The translations under genes and the position numbers were made by a program. From contig NZ_BPQU01000003.1 of NCBI RefSeq assembly GCF_022179445.1, positions 186,001 to 250,000 on the forward strand: 64,000 nt of DNA. The letters are read 5' to 3'. The notes under the pieces are model-generated. The model saw nothing but the letters and a program-made list of their open reading frames with translations. It ran no database searches and was not told the origin of the DNA. The DNA is from Methylobacterium mesophilicum (GTDB taxonomy: Bacteria > Pseudomonadota > Alphaproteobacteria > Rhizobiales > Beijerinckiaceae). Below are positions 8,044 through 16,451 of the stretch, one piece after another (within the stretch, counting starts at the first letter, position 1; every line of letters starts with the position of its first letter).

Positions 8044-9774
8044 ATGCGCATCGAGAACGTCGCCGACCTGATTGCCGAGACCCTTCAGGAGGCCGGCGTC
8101 GCGCGAATCTACGGCGTTGTCGGCGACAGCCTGAACGGCATCACCGAGGCGCTGCGCGCGCGGGGAAAGATCGACTGGATCCACACCCGCCACGAGGAGG
8201 CGGCGGCCTTCGCGGCGAGCGCCGAGGCGCAGGTCACCGGCAAGCTCGCCGTGTGCGCGGGTTCGTGCGGCCCCGGCAACCTGCACCTGATCAACGGGCT
8301 CTACGACGCGCACCGGAGCCGGACCCCGGTCCTGGCGATCGCCGCGCAGATCCCGTCGGCCGAGATCGGCTCGGGCTATTTCCAGGAGACCCGCCCGACC
8401 GAGCTGTTCCGCGAGTGCAGCCATTATTGCGAGCTGATCTCCGACCCGTCGCAGATGCCGTTCGTGCTCGAGAACGCGATCCGCGCCGCGGTCGGGGAGG
8501 GGGGCGTCGCCGTCATCGTCATCCCGGGCGATGTGGCGCTGCGCGATGCGCCCAAGCGCGCGCCGGCCACCCGGGCCGGGCTTATCCCGGCCAAGCCTGT
8601 CGTACGCCCGGCGGATGCCGAACTCGATGCGCTGGCGGCCCTGCTCAACGCCGGCAAGCGCGTGACGCTGCTGTGCGGACGCGGCTGCGCCGGCGCCCAT
8701 TCCGAACTGTTGCAACTCGCCGAGGCGCTCAAGAGCCCGGTCGTGCACGCGCTCGGCGGCAAGGAGTATGTCGAATTCGACAACCGCTACGATGTCGGCA
8801 TGACCGGACTGATCGGGTTCTCGTCCGGCTACGCCGCCATGATGGCGTGCGACACCCTGCTGATGCTGGGCACCGGGTTCCCGTACAAGCAATTCTACCC
8901 GCAGGACGCGAAGATCGCCCAGGTCGACCTGCGCCCCTCCGAACTCGGCCGCCGCTGCCGCATCGAGCACGGGCTCGTGGGCGATGTCGGCGCGACGATC
9001 CGCGCCCTGCTGCCGCGCCTGAAGCCGAAGGCCGACCGGTCGTTCCTGGATGCCAGCCTGAAGCACTACGCCAAGGCCCGCGCCGGCCTCGACGACCTCG
9101 CTACGGCCAAGCCCGGCGGCCCGCTCCATCCGCAATATCTGGCGAAGACGATCAGCGAGGCGGCCGCGGACGACGCGATCTTCACCGCCGACGTCGGCAC
9201 CCCGACGATCTGGGCGGCGCGCTACCTGGCGATGAACGGCAAACGGCGCCTTCTCGGCTCCTGGGTCCACGGCTCGATGGCCAACGCCTTGTCGCATGGG
9301 ATCGGCGCCCAGGCCGCGGAGCCGAACCGGCAGGTGATCGCGCTCTGCGGCGACGGTGGGTTCGCCATGCTGATGGGCGATTTCCTAACGCTCCGCCAGC
9401 ATCGGCTACCGCTGAAAGTCGTGGTGTTCAACAACGGCACCCTCGGCTTCGTTGAGCTGGAGATGAAGGCGGCGGGTTACCTCGAGACCGGCGTCGCGCT
9501 CGACAATCCGGACTTCGCCGCGATGTCGCGGGCCGCCGGCATCTTCGCCCTGCGGGTCGAGGACCCGGCCGAGCTGCCGGGCGCCATGCGCGAGTTCCTG
9601 GCCTTCGACGGCCCCTCGCTGCTCGATGTGCGAACCGCCCGCAACGAGCTCTCAATGCCGCCCAAGATCGATGGGCAGCAGGTGAAGGGCTTCAGCCTCT
9701 ACGTGCTGCGGGCCGTGATGGATGGGCGCGGTGACGCAGTTCTCGACCTCGCCAAAACCAACCTCATCCGGTAG
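8044..9774 (+). CDS. poxB: Pyruvate dehydrogenase (quinone) / pyruvate oxidase PoxB
   Basis: A 576-residue thiamine-diphosphate and FAD enzyme expected to decarboxylate pyruvate to acetate and CO2 while passing electrons to ubiquinone at the membrane. It has the full three-domain POX layout: PYR domain with catalytic Glu in RHEEAAAF (about 50), central FAD domain (about 190-330) and PP domain with the ThDP motif from GDGGFAM (about 437) to FNNGTLGF. The C-terminal tail ([13 protein letters not shown]) resembles the amphipathic membrane-binding end of E. coli PoxB. Other ThDP enzymes (acetolactate synthase, oxalyl-CoA decarboxylase) are less likely given [14 protein letters not shown] and the length. 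The lactate utilisation operon lies immediately downstream, which fits a lactate-pyruvate-acetate route. Confidence 0.88.
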   Translation: MRIENVADLIAETLQEAGVARIYGVVGDSLNGITEALRARGKIDWIHTRHEEAAAFAASAEAQVTGKLAVCAGSCGPGNLHLINGLYDAHRSRTPVLAIAAQIPSAEIGSGYFQETRPTELFRECSHYCELISDPSQMPFVLENAIRAAVGEGGVAVIVIPGDVALRDAPKRAPATRAGLIPAKPVVRPADAELDALAALLNAGKRVTLLCGRGCAGAHSELLQLAEALKSPVVHALGGKEYVEFDNRYDVGMTGLIGFSSGYAAMMACDTLLMLGTGFPYKQFYPQDAKIAQVDLRPSELGRRCRIEHGLVGDVGATIRALLPRLKPKADRSFLDASLKHYAKARAGLDDLATAKPGGPLHPQYLAKTISEAAADDAIFTADVGTPTIWAARYLAMNGKRRLLGSWVHGSMANALSHGIGAQAAEPNRQVIALCGDGGFAMLMGDFLTLRQHRLPLKVVVFNNGTLGFVELEMKAAGYLETGVALDNPDFAAMSRAAGIFALRVEDPAELPGAMREFLAFDGPSLLDVRTARNELSMPPKIDGQQVKGFSLYVLRAVMDGRGDAVLDLAKTNLIR

Positions 9775-9840
9775 ACCTCACTTGGTATTCTAGACCCGTT
9801 CCAGTTCAAGGGAGCGGGCGATCCAGGGAGGTTCCGGACC

Positions 9841-10584
9841 ATGCGGGTCGGCCTGTTCGTGCCGTGCTACGTCGACGCTTTCGAGCCGGAAGTCGGGATC
9901 GCCACGCTGGAATTGCTGGAGCGGGTCGGTTGTACGGTGGAATACCCGTTCGACCAGACCTGCTGCGGCCAGCCCATGGCCAACACCGGCTGCCACGCCG
10001 AGGCCGCCGCCACCGAGGCCCTGTTCGTAAAGAATTTCTCGGATTTCGACTACGTGGTGGCGCCCTCCGGGTCCTGCGTGCACCAGGTCCGCGAGCACCT
10101 CACTGCGATCCCGCAGACGGACGAGGTCAAGAAGGTCCGGGCCAGCACCTACGAACTCGTGGAGTTCCTACACGACGTGCTGAAGATCGAGGCGCTGCCC
10201 TGGGCCGAGTTCCCGCACAAGGTCGCCTATCACGGCAATTGCAACGCGCTACGCGGCATCCACCATGCGCGGCCGTCCGAGATCGTGAAGCCGTACTTCT
10301 CGAAGCCCCTCGACCTCCTTCGCCTCGTGAAGGGCGTCGAGCTGGTCGACCTCGCCCGGCCGGACGAGTGCTGCGGCTTCGGCGGCACCTTCTCGGTTTT
10401 CGAGCCCGCGGTCTCGGCCAAGATGGGCTACGACAAGGTCGCCGACCAGAACCGGGCCGGGGCGCAGTACGTGGTCTCGGCCGATTCCTCGTGCCTGATG
10501 CACCAGAAGGGCTGCGCCGAGCGCCTCGGCCTGCCGCTCCGCTATATCCACATCGCGCAAGTGCTGAACGGAGCCGCCGCATGA
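9841..10584 (+). CDS. lutA: Lactate utilisation protein A, (Fe-S)-binding
   Basis: A 247-residue protein with two CCG domains (CCGQPMAN near residue 41 and CCGFGGTF near 180), the cysteine-rich repeats that bind an unusual [4Fe-4S] cluster in LutA/GlcF/heterodisulfide-reductase-type subunits. LutABC together oxidise L-lactate to pyruvate. The ATG at 9841 follows AGGGAGG-like sequence (ccagggaggttcc). The stop overlaps the lutB start (ATGA), implying translational coupling in a lutABC operon. Electrons probably reach the quinone pool, but no partner is visible. Confidence 0.93.
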   Translation: MRVGLFVPCYVDAFEPEVGIATLELLERVGCTVEYPFDQTCCGQPMANTGCHAEAAATEALFVKNFSDFDYVVAPSGSCVHQVREHLTAIPQTDEVKKVRASTYELVEFLHDVLKIEALPWAEFPHKVAYHGNCNALRGIHHARPSEIVKPYFSKPLDLLRLVKGVELVDLARPDECCGFGGTFSVFEPAVSAKMGYDKVADQNRAGAQYVVSADSSCLMHQKGCAERLGLPLRYIHIAQVLNGAAA

Positions 10585-12194
10585 GCGTCGAGGATCTGAA
10601 CCCGCGCGCCCGCGAGGGCATCATCCATCCGGAAGTCCGCGCCGACGACGACGAGAGCGAGCGCGGCCAGGATGGCGGCCGCCTCCAGCACGCGGAGGCC
10701 GCGACCAAGCCGATCCGCGCGCCGCAGACCCGCGAGAAGCAGCCGCGCGGCGCCAAGATCCGGGGCGACCGGCCGATCGACCAGGCCGAAGCCGCCGAGC
10801 GCTTCCTCGCCGCGCCGCTCCACCAGGCCGCCCACGACGAGCGCCTGTGGGACCTGCGCAAGAAGCGCGATACCTCGGCCCACGGCATCCCGGAATGGGA
10901 GGAGCTGCGCGAACTCGCCTCCGCCATCAAGGCGCACACGCTCACCCATCTCGACCAGTATCTCGAGCAGTTCGAGGCCGCCGCGAAGGCCAACGGCGTG
11001 CAGGTCCACTGGGCCGCGGACGGCGCCGACCACAACCGCATCGTCCTGGAGATCCTGCGCAGCCGCGGTGCCAAGACCCTGGTGAAGTCGAAGTCGATGC
11101 TCACCGAGGAATGCGGCTTCCGCCACCACATGGCGGCCAACGGCATCGAGATCATCGAGACCGATCTGGGCGAGCGCATCCAGCAGCTCGACAACGAGGA
11201 GCCGAGCCACATCGTGGCGCCCGCGGTCCACAAGACCCGGATGGACGTGGCGGAAGTCTTCGCCAAGACGCTCGGCACCGACCCGGACAACGACGACGCC
11301 CATTACCTCGCCGAAAGCCAGCGCGAGACGACACGGCCCTACATTCTGAAGGCCGATGCCGGCATGACCGGCTGCAACTTCGCCATCGCGGAGACCGGCA
11401 CCGTCGTCACCTGCACCAACGAGGGCAATGCCGACTTGTCCGGCAACGTCCCGCCGCTGCAGATCCACTCGATCGGCATCGAGAAGATCATCCCCAAGGT
11501 CGAGCATCTCGGGGTGTTCATCCGGCTGCTGTCGCGCTCGGCGCTCGGCTCGCCGATCACCCAGTATACTTCGCATTTCCGCGGACCCCGCAAGGGCACC
11601 GAGATGCACATGGTGCTGGTCGATAACGGCCGCTCGGCCCGGCTCGGGCTGGAGGAGTTCTGGACCTCGCTGAAGTGCATCCGCTGCGGCGCCTGCATGA
11701 ACACCTGTCCGGTCTACCGGCGTTCGGGCGGCCTCTCCTACGGGGCGACCTATTCGGGCCCGATCGGGTTGATCATCGACCCGACCTTCAACAAGCGGAA
11801 ATACTCGACCCTGCCGTTCTCCTCGACGATGAACGGCTCCTGCACCAACGTCTGCCCGGTCAAGATCAACATCCACGAGCAGATCTTCGCCTGGCGCAAG
11901 GTCCTGGTCGAGGAGCATCACATCCCGGCGCTCAAGCAGGGAATGATGAAGGCCGCAGGTGCGGTCCTGTCTCGGCCCGCCGCCTATCGGGCAGCGATCG
12001 GCGCCGCGGATTCGGCGCTGAAGGTGCTGCCGCGCTTCGCCGTCTACAACCCGCTCAACACCTGGGGGAAGAAGCGCGAGATGCCGGATGCGCCGCGCCA
12101 GACCTTCCACGCCTGGTACAAGCAGAACCGGATGCAGAAGGCGGTCAAAAACACCGCTGCCAAGGAGACCGCTGCGAAGGACACGGCCCGATGA
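10581..12194 (+). CDS. lutB: Lactate utilisation protein B, iron-sulfur subunit
   Basis: The 537-residue LutB subunit. After an unusual charged N-terminal extension of about 75 residues comes the LUD domain (about 110-330, containing ETGTVVTCTNEGN). A ferredoxin-like part has a complete C366-x2-C-x2-C-x3-C motif (CIRCGACMNTCP) and a second cysteine group SCTNVCPVK at 421-425. The C-terminal tail is Lys/Ala-rich with two KETAAK-like repeats. B. subtilis LutB is about 475 residues, so the extra length sits at both ends. It starts at ATG 10581, overlapping lutA by 4 bases, and overlaps lutC by 4 bases. Confidence 0.93.
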   Translation: MSVEDLNPRAREGIIHPEVRADDDESERGQDGGRLQHAEAATKPIRAPQTREKQPRGAKIRGDRPIDQAEAAERFLAAPLHQAAHDERLWDLRKKRDTSAHGIPEWEELRELASAIKAHTLTHLDQYLEQFEAAAKANGVQVHWAADGADHNRIVLEILRSRGAKTLVKSKSMLTEECGFRHHMAANGIEIIETDLGERIQQLDNEEPSHIVAPAVHKTRMDVAEVFAKTLGTDPDNDDAHYLAESQRETTRPYILKADAGMTGCNFAIAETGTVVTCTNEGNADLSGNVPPLQIHSIGIEKIIPKVEHLGVFIRLLSRSALGSPITQYTSHFRGPRKGTEMHMVLVDNGRSARLGLEEFWTSLKCIRCGACMNTCPVYRRSGGLSYGATYSGPIGLIIDPTFNKRKYSTLPFSSTMNGSCTNVCPVKINIHEQIFAWRKVLVEEHHIPALKQGMMKAAGAVLSRPAAYRAAIGAADSALKVLPRFAVYNPLNTWGKKREMPDAPRQTFHAWYKQNRMQKAVKNTAAKETAAKDTAR

Positions 12195-12799
12195 GCGCGC
12201 GCGCGGACATCCTGGCGGCGCTTAAGGCGAACCGTCCGGCGGGCGATTATCCGCTGCCGAGCGTCCCGGACTTCACGCCGCTGGTCGGCGACGATCTGAT
12301 CGAGGAGTTCGGCGACCGGCTGAAGCGCATGGGCGGCCGGATCGAGGACGGTCGCACCGGCGACCCGCTGGCGGGCGTGCGCGGGCGGCTGGCGGAATCG
12401 AAGGTGATCGCCTCCGCGGTCCCTGAGATCGACGGCAACCGCGACCTTCGGGCGGTGCGGTACCCGCAGGAGGTCGAGGACGTCGACGTGGCGGTGGTGC
12501 GCGCCGTGTTCGGCATCGCCGAGACCGGCTCGGTGTTGTTCACGGAGGGCGAGCTGATCGTGAACGCCGTCGCCTACCTGGCCCAGCACCTGATCGTGCT
12601 GCTCGATCCCGCCGACATCCTCCCCAACGTGCAGGAGGCCTACAAGCGACCGGAATTCGGCCGCTCCGCCTACGCGGTGCTGCATACGGGACCTTCGGCC
12701 ACCGCCGACATCGAGGGCGTGCTGATCCACGGCGCGCAGGGCGTGCGCTCGCTCACCGTCCTGTTGCTGCCGCGCGCCGCAGAAAGATCGGTCTCCTGA
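12191..12799 (+). CDS. lutC: Lactate utilisation protein C (LUD domain)
   Basis: A 202-residue LUD-domain protein, third subunit of the L-lactate oxidation system. The conserved segment (VFGIAETGSVLF) corresponds to the LUD signature also seen in lutB, and the C-terminus has DIEGVLIHGAQGVRSLTVLLL, typical of LutC. The ATG at 12191 overlaps the lutB stop (ATGA). The start is otherwise without a strong ribosome-binding site, consistent with coupling to lutB. It is the last gene of the operon, followed by 70 bases before the transglutaminase-like gene. Confidence 0.92.
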   Translation: MSARADILAALKANRPAGDYPLPSVPDFTPLVGDDLIEEFGDRLKRMGGRIEDGRTGDPLAGVRGRLAESKVIASAVPEIDGNRDLRAVRYPQEVEDVDVAVVRAVFGIAETGSVLFTEGELIVNAVAYLAQHLIVLLDPADILPNVQEAYKRPEFGRSAYAVLHTGPSATADIEGVLIHGAQGVRSLTVLLLPRAAERSVS

Positions 12800-12869
12800 G
12801 CCGGAACCGCCGATAAGGCGCGCACCTTGCTTGGACAGCGATCATCTCGTCGCCCGGCAAGGAGATCCG

Positions 12870-13730
12870 ATGCGCTATACCCTCGGCTGCAGCCTGTCGT
12901 ACAATATTCTCTCGGACACGACCTTCATCTTCAATTTGGAGGTGGCCAAGCTGAGAAGCGTCGAGATCCTCAGCGAGAGCCTGGTGCTCACGCCGAACCT
13001 GAAGCGCGATCTCTACACCACGCCCGACCTTCTGAACCGCTATCTCGGCGTCAACGTGCCGATGGGCCAGTTCGCCCTGGAGTATAATGCGGAGGTCGAT
13101 CTGACCGTCCACCGGGCCGACCCGGCGACCATCAGCGAGACCCCGATCGGCGAACTGCCGCTCGACATCCTGCCGTTCCTGCTGCCGAGCCGGTTCGTCT
13201 CCTCCGATCGGCTGACGCCCTACGCGCAGGCCGAGTTCGGCGCGCTGCCCAAGGGCCACAGCCGGGTCAACGAGATCTGCAACTGGATCCACGACCACAT
13301 CACCTACCAGCCCGGCACGAGCGACGGCGAGACCACGGCCGACGAGTCGCTCCTGAAGCGGGCCGGCGTCTGCCGCGACTTCGCGCATATCGGCACGGCG
13401 TTCTGCCGGGCGCTCGGGATCCCGGCCCGGTTCGTGAGCTGCTATGCGCACGGCCTCGTGCCGAGCGATTTCCATGCGGTGTTCGAAGCCTATCTCGACG
13501 GGCGCTGGTGGCTGTTCGACGCGACCCGTCAGGCGGATCTCGACGGGCTGGTGCGCATCGGCGTCGGGCGCGACGCCGCCGAGATCGCCTTCTCGACGCC
13601 GTTCGGCAACATGCAGCCGGTCAACCAGCAGGTCCGGATCCAGCGCACGGACGGGCAGGGCAGCCCGATGCCGCGCACCGTCGATGCCATCTCCACAGAG
13701 GTCCCCGCACCGAATGCCGGTGCGGCCTGA
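12870..13730 (+). CDS. Transglutaminase-like cysteine peptidase family protein
   Basis: A 286-residue protein with an N-terminal beta-rich domain (about 1-120, the bacterial transglutaminase-like N-terminal region) and a transglutaminase-like catalytic core. The triad is readable as Cys168 (AGVCRDFAH), His202 (DFHAVFEAY) and Asp217 (LFDATRQ). Such proteins act as proteases or amidases more often than as cross-linkers. There is no signal peptide, so it is likely cytoplasmic. ATG 12870 is preceded by a strong AAGGAGA, which decides the start against the in-frame TTG at 12831. The gene sits between lutABC and eutBC without obvious functional link. Confidence 0.88.
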   Translation: MRYTLGCSLSYNILSDTTFIFNLEVAKLRSVEILSESLVLTPNLKRDLYTTPDLLNRYLGVNVPMGQFALEYNAEVDLTVHRADPATISETPIGELPLDILPFLLPSRFVSSDRLTPYAQAEFGALPKGHSRVNEICNWIHDHITYQPGTSDGETTADESLLKRAGVCRDFAHIGTAFCRALGIPARFVSCYAHGLVPSDFHAVFEAYLDGRWWLFDATRQADLDGLVRIGVGRDAAEIAFSTPFGNMQPVNQQVRIQRTDGQGSPMPRTVDAISTEVPAPNAGAA

Positions 13731-13795
13731 ACGGACAGAAGCATCGGATCACGCTATCCTGTGATCCTCGGAAAGCAAGGACGGGGTGAAACCGC

Positions 13796-15175
13796 ATGGC
13801 CTACCGCCACGTCGTCGGCCCGCGCACCCACGTCTTCGGTGACCTCGCCACCCTGATGGCCAAGGCGACGCCTGTCCGCTCCGGCGACCGGCTCGCCGGG
13901 GTCGCGGCCGAATCCGCCGAGGAGAATGCGGCGGCGCGCTGGTGCCTCGCGGAGGTGCCGCTCTCCGAGATCCTGGCCCGGCCGCTGATCCCGTACGAGC
14001 AGGACGACGTCACCCGGCTGATCCTCGACACGCACGATGCCGCCGCCTTCCGGGAGATCGCCCACCTCACGGTCGGCGATTTCCGCGAGTTCCTGCTGAC
14101 CGCCACCCCGGCGGTCCTGACCCGGATCGCACCGGGCGTAACGCCGGAGATCGCCGCTGCGGTCTCGAAGATCATGCGCAACCAGGACCTCATTTCCGTG
14201 GCGCGCAAGGCCCGGGTGGTCACCCGGTTCCGCAACACGATCGGGCTGCCGGGCACGCTGGCGGTACGGCTGCAGCCCAATCATCCGACCGACGATCCGA
14301 AGGGGATCACCGCAGCGATCCTCGACGGGCTCACCCTCGGCTGCGGCGACGCCGTAATCGGCATCAACCCGGCCTCGGATTCGGTCCAGGCGCTCGGCGA
14401 CCTGCTCCACCTCCTCGACGGGGTGATCCGGAAGCACGCGATTCCCACCCAGGCCTGTGTGCTCACCCACGTCACCACCACGCTCGCCGCCATGGAGCGC
14501 GGCCTGCCGGTCGACCTCGTGTTCCAGTCGATCGCCGGGACCGAGAAGGCCAATGCCGGCTTCGGGGTGACGCTCGCTTTGCTCAAGGAGGCCCACGAGG
14601 CCGCGCTCGCCCTCAAGCGCGGCCCGCTCGGCGACAACTGCATGTATTTCGAGACCGGGCAGGGCTCCGCGCTTTCGGCCGATGCCCATCACGGCATCGA
14701 CCAGCAGACCCTGGAGGCCCGGGCCTACGCGGTCGCCCGGCCGTTCCGGCCGCTCCTGGTCAACACCGTCGTGGGCTTCATCGGGCCCGAATATCTCTAC
14801 GACGGCAAGGAGATCATCCGGGCCGGGCTGGAGGACCATTTCTGCGGCAAGCTCATGGGCGTGCCGCTCGGCGTCGACGTCTGCTACACCAACCACGCCG
14901 AGGCCGATCAGGACGACATGGACACGCTGCTGACGCTGCTCGGCGCGGCCGGCTGCACCTACATCATGGGCGTCCCGGGGGCCGACGACGTGATGCTGAA
15001 CTACCAATCCACGTCGTTCCACGATTCCCTCTACCTCCGCGAGGTGCTGGGCTTGAAGCGCGCCCCCGAATTCGAGGCCTGGCTGCACGGCATCGGGCTG
15101 ACCGACGGGGCCGGCGCCCTGCTGCCGGGATCGGGCGCGCCGCTCCTCACCGCCGCGCCGGACCTCGCCGCGTGA
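13796..15175 (+). CDS. eutB: Ethanolamine ammonia-lyase, large subunit
   Basis: A 459-residue protein matching the adenosylcobalamin-dependent EutB barrel subunit, which converts ethanolamine to acetaldehyde and ammonia. Recognisable stretches include IGINPASDS, YFETGQGSALSADAHHG (substrate and cofactor region) and CYTNHAEADQDDM. Length is close to the E. coli protein (about 453). GTGA overlap joins it to eutC. No eut microcompartment shell genes, reactivase (eutA) or ethanolamine permease are nearby, so this is the compact non-compartment arrangement; acetaldehyde must be handled by enzymes encoded elsewhere. Confidence 0.95.
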   Translation: MAYRHVVGPRTHVFGDLATLMAKATPVRSGDRLAGVAAESAEENAAARWCLAEVPLSEILARPLIPYEQDDVTRLILDTHDAAAFREIAHLTVGDFREFLLTATPAVLTRIAPGVTPEIAAAVSKIMRNQDLISVARKARVVTRFRNTIGLPGTLAVRLQPNHPTDDPKGITAAILDGLTLGCGDAVIGINPASDSVQALGDLLHLLDGVIRKHAIPTQACVLTHVTTTLAAMERGLPVDLVFQSIAGTEKANAGFGVTLALLKEAHEAALALKRGPLGDNCMYFETGQGSALSADAHHGIDQQTLEARAYAVARPFRPLLVNTVVGFIGPEYLYDGKEIIRAGLEDHFCGKLMGVPLGVDVCYTNHAEADQDDMDTLLTLLGAAGCTYIMGVPGADDVMLNYQSTSFHDSLYLREVLGLKRAPEFEAWLHGIGLTDGAGALLPGSGAPLLTAAPDLAA

Positions 15176-15957
15176 GCGACTCGCGGGAGATCTGGGCCAG
15201 GCTCGCCGGGCTGACGCCGGCCCGGATCGGGCTCGGCCGCGCCGGCAGCGGCCTGCCGACCCGGGAGGTGCTGCGCTTCGGCCTCGACCATGCCCAGGCC
15301 CGGGACGCCGTGCACGCGCCGATGGATGCGGAGGCGCTGGCCGCATCCATCGCGGAACTCGGCCTCGCCACGCTTGCCGTGGCTTCGCAGGCCCCGGACC
15401 GGGCGACCTACCTGCGCCGCCCCGATCTCGGCCGACGGCTCGATCCGGACGACCTGCTGACGCTCGAAGCCGCGGCGGATACCGCCGATCTCGCCGTCGT
15501 GGTGGCGGACGGGCTCTCGGCCCGGGCCGTCCACGAGAATGCGGCGCCGTTGCTCAGGGCGTTCAAGCCCCTGGCCGAGAAGGCCGGCTGGCGCCTCGCG
15601 CCGGTGGTGATCGCCCGGCAAGCGCGCGTGGCGCTCGGCGACGCGGTCGGCCAGACCCTGAAGGCCCGGGCGGTGGCGGTGCTGATCGGCGAGCGGCCGG
15701 GCCTGTCCTCCCCCGACAGCCTTGGCATCTACCTGACATTGAATCCAAAAATCGGCCGCTCGGATGCGGAGCGCAACTGCATCTCGAACGTGCGAACGGC
15801 CGGCCTCACCCACGAGAAGGCGGCGTTCAAGCTGCACTGGCTGCTCGCCCGCGCGCTGACCCTTGGCCTCAGCGGCGTGACCCTCAAGGACGAGAGCGAC
15901 CGTGCTCTGGAAACCGGTGCCGCGTCGGCCGCCTTGCCGGAGCCGGGCCGCGGCTGA
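15172..15957 (+). CDS. eutC: Ethanolamine ammonia-lyase, small subunit
   Basis: The 261-residue light chain, which supplies the cobalamin-binding Rossmann-like domain of ethanolamine ammonia-lyase. Typical EutC segments are visible: TPARIGLGRAGSGLPT near the N-terminus, ADGLSARAVHENAAPL in the middle, and GERPGLSSPDSLGIYLT and ERNCISNVR near the C-terminus. The start is GTG at 15172, overlapping the eutB stop by 4 bases; the frame is open further upstream only as a shadow of eutB. Length fits (E. coli about 295, many alphaproteobacterial forms about 260). Confidence 0.95.
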   Translation: MSDSREIWARLAGLTPARIGLGRAGSGLPTREVLRFGLDHAQARDAVHAPMDAEALAASIAELGLATLAVASQAPDRATYLRRPDLGRRLDPDDLLTLEAAADTADLAVVVADGLSARAVHENAAPLLRAFKPLAEKAGWRLAPVVIARQARVALGDAVGQTLKARAVAVLIGERPGLSSPDSLGIYLTLNPKIGRSDAERNCISNVRTAGLTHEKAAFKLHWLLARALTLGLSGVTLKDESDRALETGAASAALPEPGRG

Positions 15958-16451
15958 ACGGGGGCACGTGTTTCGTGCTCTGCGCCGAACGGGGTATCGG
16001 TTCAGTCATGCGGATAGCAGTTCAAGGGCCATGTCTGCGGTCCGGAGATGACGGCGGCGGGTGGTTGGTGGCACGGTGCCGGTGATACGGCGCGGCACTG
16101 AGCCTTAGAACCCGTGTCGATTGAGCCTTATCCGGTGGGGCAGGTGACCGAAGGATTATCCTTAACCTAATCTCGTGCCGGCAATGGACCCCAAGCGTGG
16201 CTGTGGCGGGGTCGCAACACCGTAAAACGAACCCGGGTCCGCCCCGAGACCTGCCCGCAAACGCCGCGATCCCGCCATAGTCCGGGCCCACCTCACCATC
16301 CGCGGTAAACGGCAAGTTCGACAACGATTTACCGTTTCGAAACGAGGTTTTCCCGAGCACGCGGACGGCCCATCCGGCGCATCGCGAACGGCGACGCGCC
16401 GCGGCTTCCTGCACCCTCGGGACTGGCGGCGCGAAGGCTTGGTTCGGGTTG
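15958..16451. other. Non-coding gap before ilvD
   Basis: A 494-base stretch with no convincing gene; a minus-strand frame over 16022-16474 is Arg/Pro-rich and lacks family features. Two small symmetric elements are seen: AAGGAT-t-ATCCTT at 16151-16163, and CGGTAAA (16303-16309) with TTTACCG (16328-16334). These may relate to ilvD expression. No leader peptide of branched-chain amino acid codons was found. Confidence 0.4.
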
